From Mytilus edulis (Eukaryota; Mollusca; Bivalvia; Mytilida; Mytilidae), in the NCBI RefSeq assembly GCF_963676685.1, contig NC_092349.1, positions 58,821,431 to 58,885,430 of the forward strand: a DNA stretch of 64,000 nucleotides, given 5' to 3'. The notes beneath the pieces were generated by a model. That model had not been told where the DNA came from and did no database searches. It saw only the letters and a list, made by a program, of their open reading frames with translations. Made by a program: the position numbers and the translations under genes. This document shows, in pieces, positions 62,301 through 64,000 of this stretch (positions within the stretch are counted from its first letter, which is position 1; each line of letters starts with the position of its first letter).

Positions 62301-63800
62301 GGTTTTCTTCGGGCACTCCGGTTTCCTCCACCTAAAAAATGGCTGACACGACACAACCGAAATGCGGTGCTTAAAAGTGGCTTTAAAACTCAAAAAATCA
62401 AAATCAAATGTTATTGCTGAATTATTCTTACGTTTGTTTTGTGTCTGTATTGCTATGACCAAAATTGTTTTTGTTTGTTTACAATAACAAATCATCATAA
62501 ATTTCATATAATTTTAGAAATAATTTTAAATTCATGTATTTGGTTTTGATGTTATATATCTATGTTATATTTGATATTCTCGTGGGATTTTGTCTATGTG
62601 TGTTACATTTCGGTGTTATGTCGTTGTTCTCCTCTTATATTTAATGCGTTTCCCTCGGTTTTAGTTTGTTACCCCGATTTTGTTTTTTGTCCATGGATTT
62701 ATGAGTTTTGAACAGCGGTATACTACTGTTGCCTTTATTTATTGTGTTTAGTAATTTGATACGAAATCAAAACTGTCGGATTTTGACTATAAACAAAAGT
62801 AAATATGGAACTCCCGAAGAAGTATTGTTCAGTTTTTAAATTATTATATCACAAAATGACTCCGAGGAAATTCAAAACGAAAAGTCCCCAATCAAATGGC
62901 AAAATCAAAAGCTAAAACACATGAAACGAATAGATAACAACTGTCATATTCCTGTCTTGGTACAGGCATTTTCTTATGTAGAAGATGGTGTATTAAACCT
63001 AGTTTTAAAGGTGTCTAAACCTCTATGACAGTTGCATCAAATTCCATCATATTGGCAACAATGTGGGAACAAAACAAACAGACATAATAGGTAAAATTAA
63101 CATTTTTTATATATAAGTTAAGGTGTCCACCAAAGTTATCAAAAGAAGAAGTGAAATGTTATTCTGTTTTAATTGAAAAAATATTACGTTCAACACTTTG
63201 GTTGGGTACGCCGATATTTTGTGTTAAAACAATTCGGGGCATGCAATATTTTAAGCGTACATAAACTGTATATGACTGGTCTCTTTTAAACTTTGTGCTT
63301 TCAGTGTGTTTTGTTTGCCCCTCATTCGAGCGTTTCTGATGCTAATTCCAAAAATAAGTGTATTTTTCGCGAAAACTGTTGTCATAGATGAGGGTCGGGA
63401 TGGGAGGGTTCATTTTTATAATCTTTAATTTTTGGGGCCAATTTTCTATATTCTGTATTACTTTTGCCTGTTTATTTCCTTTTATTAATATGTTAGCAAC
63501 CCATTATTGTCGTTTTTACAACCATTTTTTCTATTCTTTCTCTATTCTGCCCTTTATTTGTACTTTGGCTCGTTATTATCTACTCTGTAAAACAAACCAT
63601 CCAGACCCTCATAGATTCATGTGTTTCAGTTCTACACACTATGTTTGAAGTTGTATCAAGCACTGTATAACAACAATAATTATACAAGACATTTCTTTTT
63701 TCAGATTCGGACCAACTGAATCAAATTGTTAAAGTTACCCTTGGTAACGCCATGTTCGTAGGATTTATTGTTTCGTTGATAATGGATAACACTGTGAAAG
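47360..63800 (+). CDS. SLC23-family nucleobase/ascorbate transporter, partial (10 coding exons; 3' end off the right edge)
   Basis: Multi-pass plasma-membrane transporter of the SVCT/nucleobase (NAT) family. Coding exons: 47360-47488, 48617-48774, 50719-50813, 53071-53150, 55258-55439, 56451-56571, 57772-57928, 59788-60041, 61322-61595, 63705-63800. Phases agree throughout; 515 residues so far against about 600 in human SVCT1. Landmarks: ERPPWFVTITTAFQ then HTFLCVG (first membrane helix with its Gln-His pair), QSYFGLRLPVFQGASSSF, an extracellular loop with three N-glycosylation sequons (NMT, NLT, NIS) around residues 130-140, HWGISFIGCGI, ARTD, ESVGDY, and VPDPVLGG. The NAT signature region at residues 382-392 reads STTVSLLGLTK, lacking the usual Asn and Gly. 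The ATG directly follows an AG acceptor, so a 5' non-coding exon should lie upstream. The substrate cannot be assigned: ascorbate, nucleobase or another. Confidence 0.93.
47516..47829 (+). mobile_element. Hammerhead-bearing retroelement (copy 2, SLC23 intron 1)
   Basis: From CACTTCTGTGTTGACA-type blocks through CAGGAATAGAT and CTCAATGCTCTTCAACTT to the ribozyme and a decayed end. Starts only about 28 bp after the exon donor at 47488. Confidence 0.7.
47745..47789 (+). ncRNA. Hammerhead ribozyme (copy 2)
   Basis: GCGTCT, CTGATGA, stem II GTTT/GGAC with two wobble pairs, GAAA, intact stem III ACGC/GCGT, cleavage predicted after GTC at 47783, then TGGCGC, which pairs with stem I at five of six positions. 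Core intact. Confidence 0.8.
49805..49842 (-). repeat. 3' end fragment of the hammerhead element
   Basis: AATAGTTATCAAAGGTACCAG is the reverse complement of the element's terminal block; no ribozyme remains. Confidence 0.55.
49930..50180 (+). repeat. Dispersed repeat R3, diverged copy (SLC23 intron 2)
   Basis: GGTAAACAACTGTCATATTC and GTAGCTAGCTAAATAACC blocks in R3 order. Confidence 0.5.
51024..51430 (+). mobile_element. tRNA-derived SINE split by an insertion (SLC23 intron 3)
   Basis: An A-box-like TAGTCCAGTGGTCTAAG at 51034 and a weak B box at about 51325, then a SINE body (GAGGGTTCTCTCAGGTCAC). About 230 bp (51055-51285) between them match, inverted, the GTATACCGCTGTTC family present at 61835 and 62528. 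Confidence 0.6.
51818..52104 (+). mobile_element. Hammerhead-bearing retroelement (copy 3, first of a head-to-tail pair)
   Basis: From AGTCAGCACTTCGGTGTTGA to TTTGATAACTATT, with the ribozyme 3'. Followed directly by copy 4. Confidence 0.75.
52026..52069 (+). ncRNA. Hammerhead ribozyme (copy 3)
   Basis: GCGTCA, CTGATGA, GTCT/AGAC stem II, GAAA, ACGC/GCGT stem III, cleavage predicted after GTC at 52063; TTGCGT pairs with stem I at all but one position. Core intact. Confidence 0.85.
52105..52415 (+). mobile_element. Hammerhead-bearing retroelement (copy 4, second of a head-to-tail pair)
   Basis: Begins ACTGGGTCGATACCACTGC, a 5' part not seen in the other copies, then repeats the body of copy 3 and stops inside the ribozyme. 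Confidence 0.75.
52381..52411 (+). ncRNA. Truncated hammerhead ribozyme (copy 4)
   Basis: GCGTCA, CTGATGA, stem II and GAAAC are intact; stem III and the cleavage site are lost at the element's truncation point. Confidence 0.7.
54487..54850 (-). repeat. Dispersed repeat R2, near-full inverted copy (SLC23 intron 4)
   Basis: Full block order of R2 on the minus strand, from AAGAAGATTTGGTATGAT to a GGACAGTG end. Confidence 0.75.
57528..57619. mobile_element. 92-bp micro-element with TGAGGGGGGATAGGA ends (SLC23 intron 6)
   Basis: Perfect 15-bp inverted ends and an interior repeating GATCCCG / GTCCCG words; CACA flanks both sides. Non-coding. Confidence 0.7.
57955..58560 (+). repeat. Dispersed repeat R3, two tandem partial copies (SLC23 intron 7)
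   Basis: The blocks TCAAATGGCAAAATCAAAAG and ACTGTCATATTCCTGACTTG occur twice about 155 bp apart, then the CTAAACCTCTCAC block also recurs. Confidence 0.6.
61720..61830 (+). mobile_element. tRNA-derived SINE head (SLC23 intron 9)
   Basis: A box TGGCCGAGCGAT at 61732-61743 and a perfect B box GGTTCGAACCC at 61785-61795, spaced as in a Leu/Ser-type tRNA. The SINE body resumes at about 62280-62350 (GGCACTCCGGTTTCCTCCAC) after intervening insertions. Confidence 0.75.
61835..62051 (-). repeat. Left arm of a large inverted repeat (SLC23 intron 9)
   Basis: About 215 bp running from AAGGCAACAGTAGTATACCG to ACATGAATTT; inverted at 62528-62740. Confidence 0.8.
62148..62215 (-). repeat. Decayed hammerhead-element 3' half
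   Basis: On the minus strand: TATGTAGACG, then GTAA in place of GAAA, ACGCGCGTCTGGCGT and the element end. The CTGATGA side is missing and the GAAA is mutated, so it should be inactive. Confidence 0.65.
62528..62740 (+). repeat. Right arm of a large inverted repeat (SLC23 intron 9)
   Basis: Reverse complement of 61835-62051; the spacer of about 475 bp holds a hammerhead relic and a SINE tail. Other copies of this family are near 48420-48530, 51060-51285 and 56330-56420. Confidence 0.8.
62868..63100 (+). repeat. Dispersed repeat R3 (SLC23 intron 9)
   Basis: CTCCGAGGAAATTC, TCAAATGGCAAAATCAAAAG and AACAACTGTCATATTCCTG in family order. Confidence 0.65.
63388..63612. mobile_element. 225-bp element with ATGAGGGTCNGGATGG ends (SLC23 intron 9)
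   Basis: ATGAGGGTCGGGATGG at 63388 and CCATCCAGACCCTCAT at 63597 are inverted with one mismatch; ATAG is flanking on both sides (overlapping the end by a base or so). T-rich interior with repeated TATTCT words, non-coding. It ends 92 bp before the last visible SLC23 exon. Confidence 0.65.
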
Positions 63801-64000
63801 GTAAGATAATCCTCCAGATAAGATATGTATAAACCTTTTCAATGAATGATATACGTCTTATTAAATGCAATAAATCTATTTATTTTAACGAGGATAGAAC
63901 GAATTGCATGCTGTCAAAACTTGAATTACAATAGCTGAATAATAAAAATTCACATTGCAAAATGTATTAAAAGTTAAGGCAGAAAGTCAAACATAGATTA

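Overview
This is a eukaryotic, intron-rich, AT-rich window. It is most likely a bivalve mollusc and probably a mussel (Mytilus-like). The gene complement is animal: mitochondrial malate dehydrogenase, the pseudophosphatase STYXL1/MK-STYX and an SLC23 nucleobase/ascorbate transporter. The dispersed repeats, which include hammerhead-ribozyme elements, are of kinds I associate with bivalve genomes; that assignment is from memory, not from a search. Exons were placed by joining open frames at GT/AG splice sites with consistent phase.

Layout. 1-4.6 kb: two exons (minus strand) of a divergent malate dehydrogenase paralogue whose remaining 3' exons lie off the left edge; its intron is almost filled by a hairpin-ended repeat family with a 5 x 502-bp tandem array. 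4.6-13 kb: intergenic mobile-element graveyard (decayed LINE, foldback elements, a short-word-array element with intact target duplications, a Penelope-like RT relic holding a 43-bp-arm palindrome). 13-17.1 kb: an orphan first exon, hairpin and minisatellite arrays, and an unrecognised possible terminal exon. 17.46-26.89 kb: complete eight-exon mitochondrial MDH (MDH2, minus strand) with a nearly open RT-RNase H LINE in intron 1. 26.89-27.23 kb: a 338-bp bidirectional promoter. 27.23-37.81 kb: complete nine-exon STYXL1 (plus strand), its introns carrying several small transposons including a hAT-like element with perfect 8-bp target duplications. 37.8-47.3 kb: no recognisable gene; inverted copies of the left repeat family, a CpG-dense word cluster and a 1.8-kb TIR element. 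47.36 kb to the right edge: SLC23-family transporter (plus strand), ten coding exons visible, last exon(s) off the right edge, introns rich in SINEs, hammerhead elements and inverted repeats.

How the genes relate. MDH2 and STYXL1 are head-to-head and share one short intergenic region with an ETS-type site. From memory the human orthologues are also head-to-head neighbours at 7q11.23, so this looks like a deeply conserved bidirectional pair. The left MDH copy is on the same strand as MDH2, has identical intron phases and one exon of identical length, so it is a tandem duplicate, not a retrocopy. It has gained a histidine-rich N-terminal segment and lost a substrate-binding arginine. The most unusual non-coding signals are (i) several copies of an element carrying a textbook hammerhead ribozyme, two of them head-to-tail, and (ii) a recurring architecture of small inverted-repeat elements whose ends or interiors are arrays of one short word, a different word in each family.
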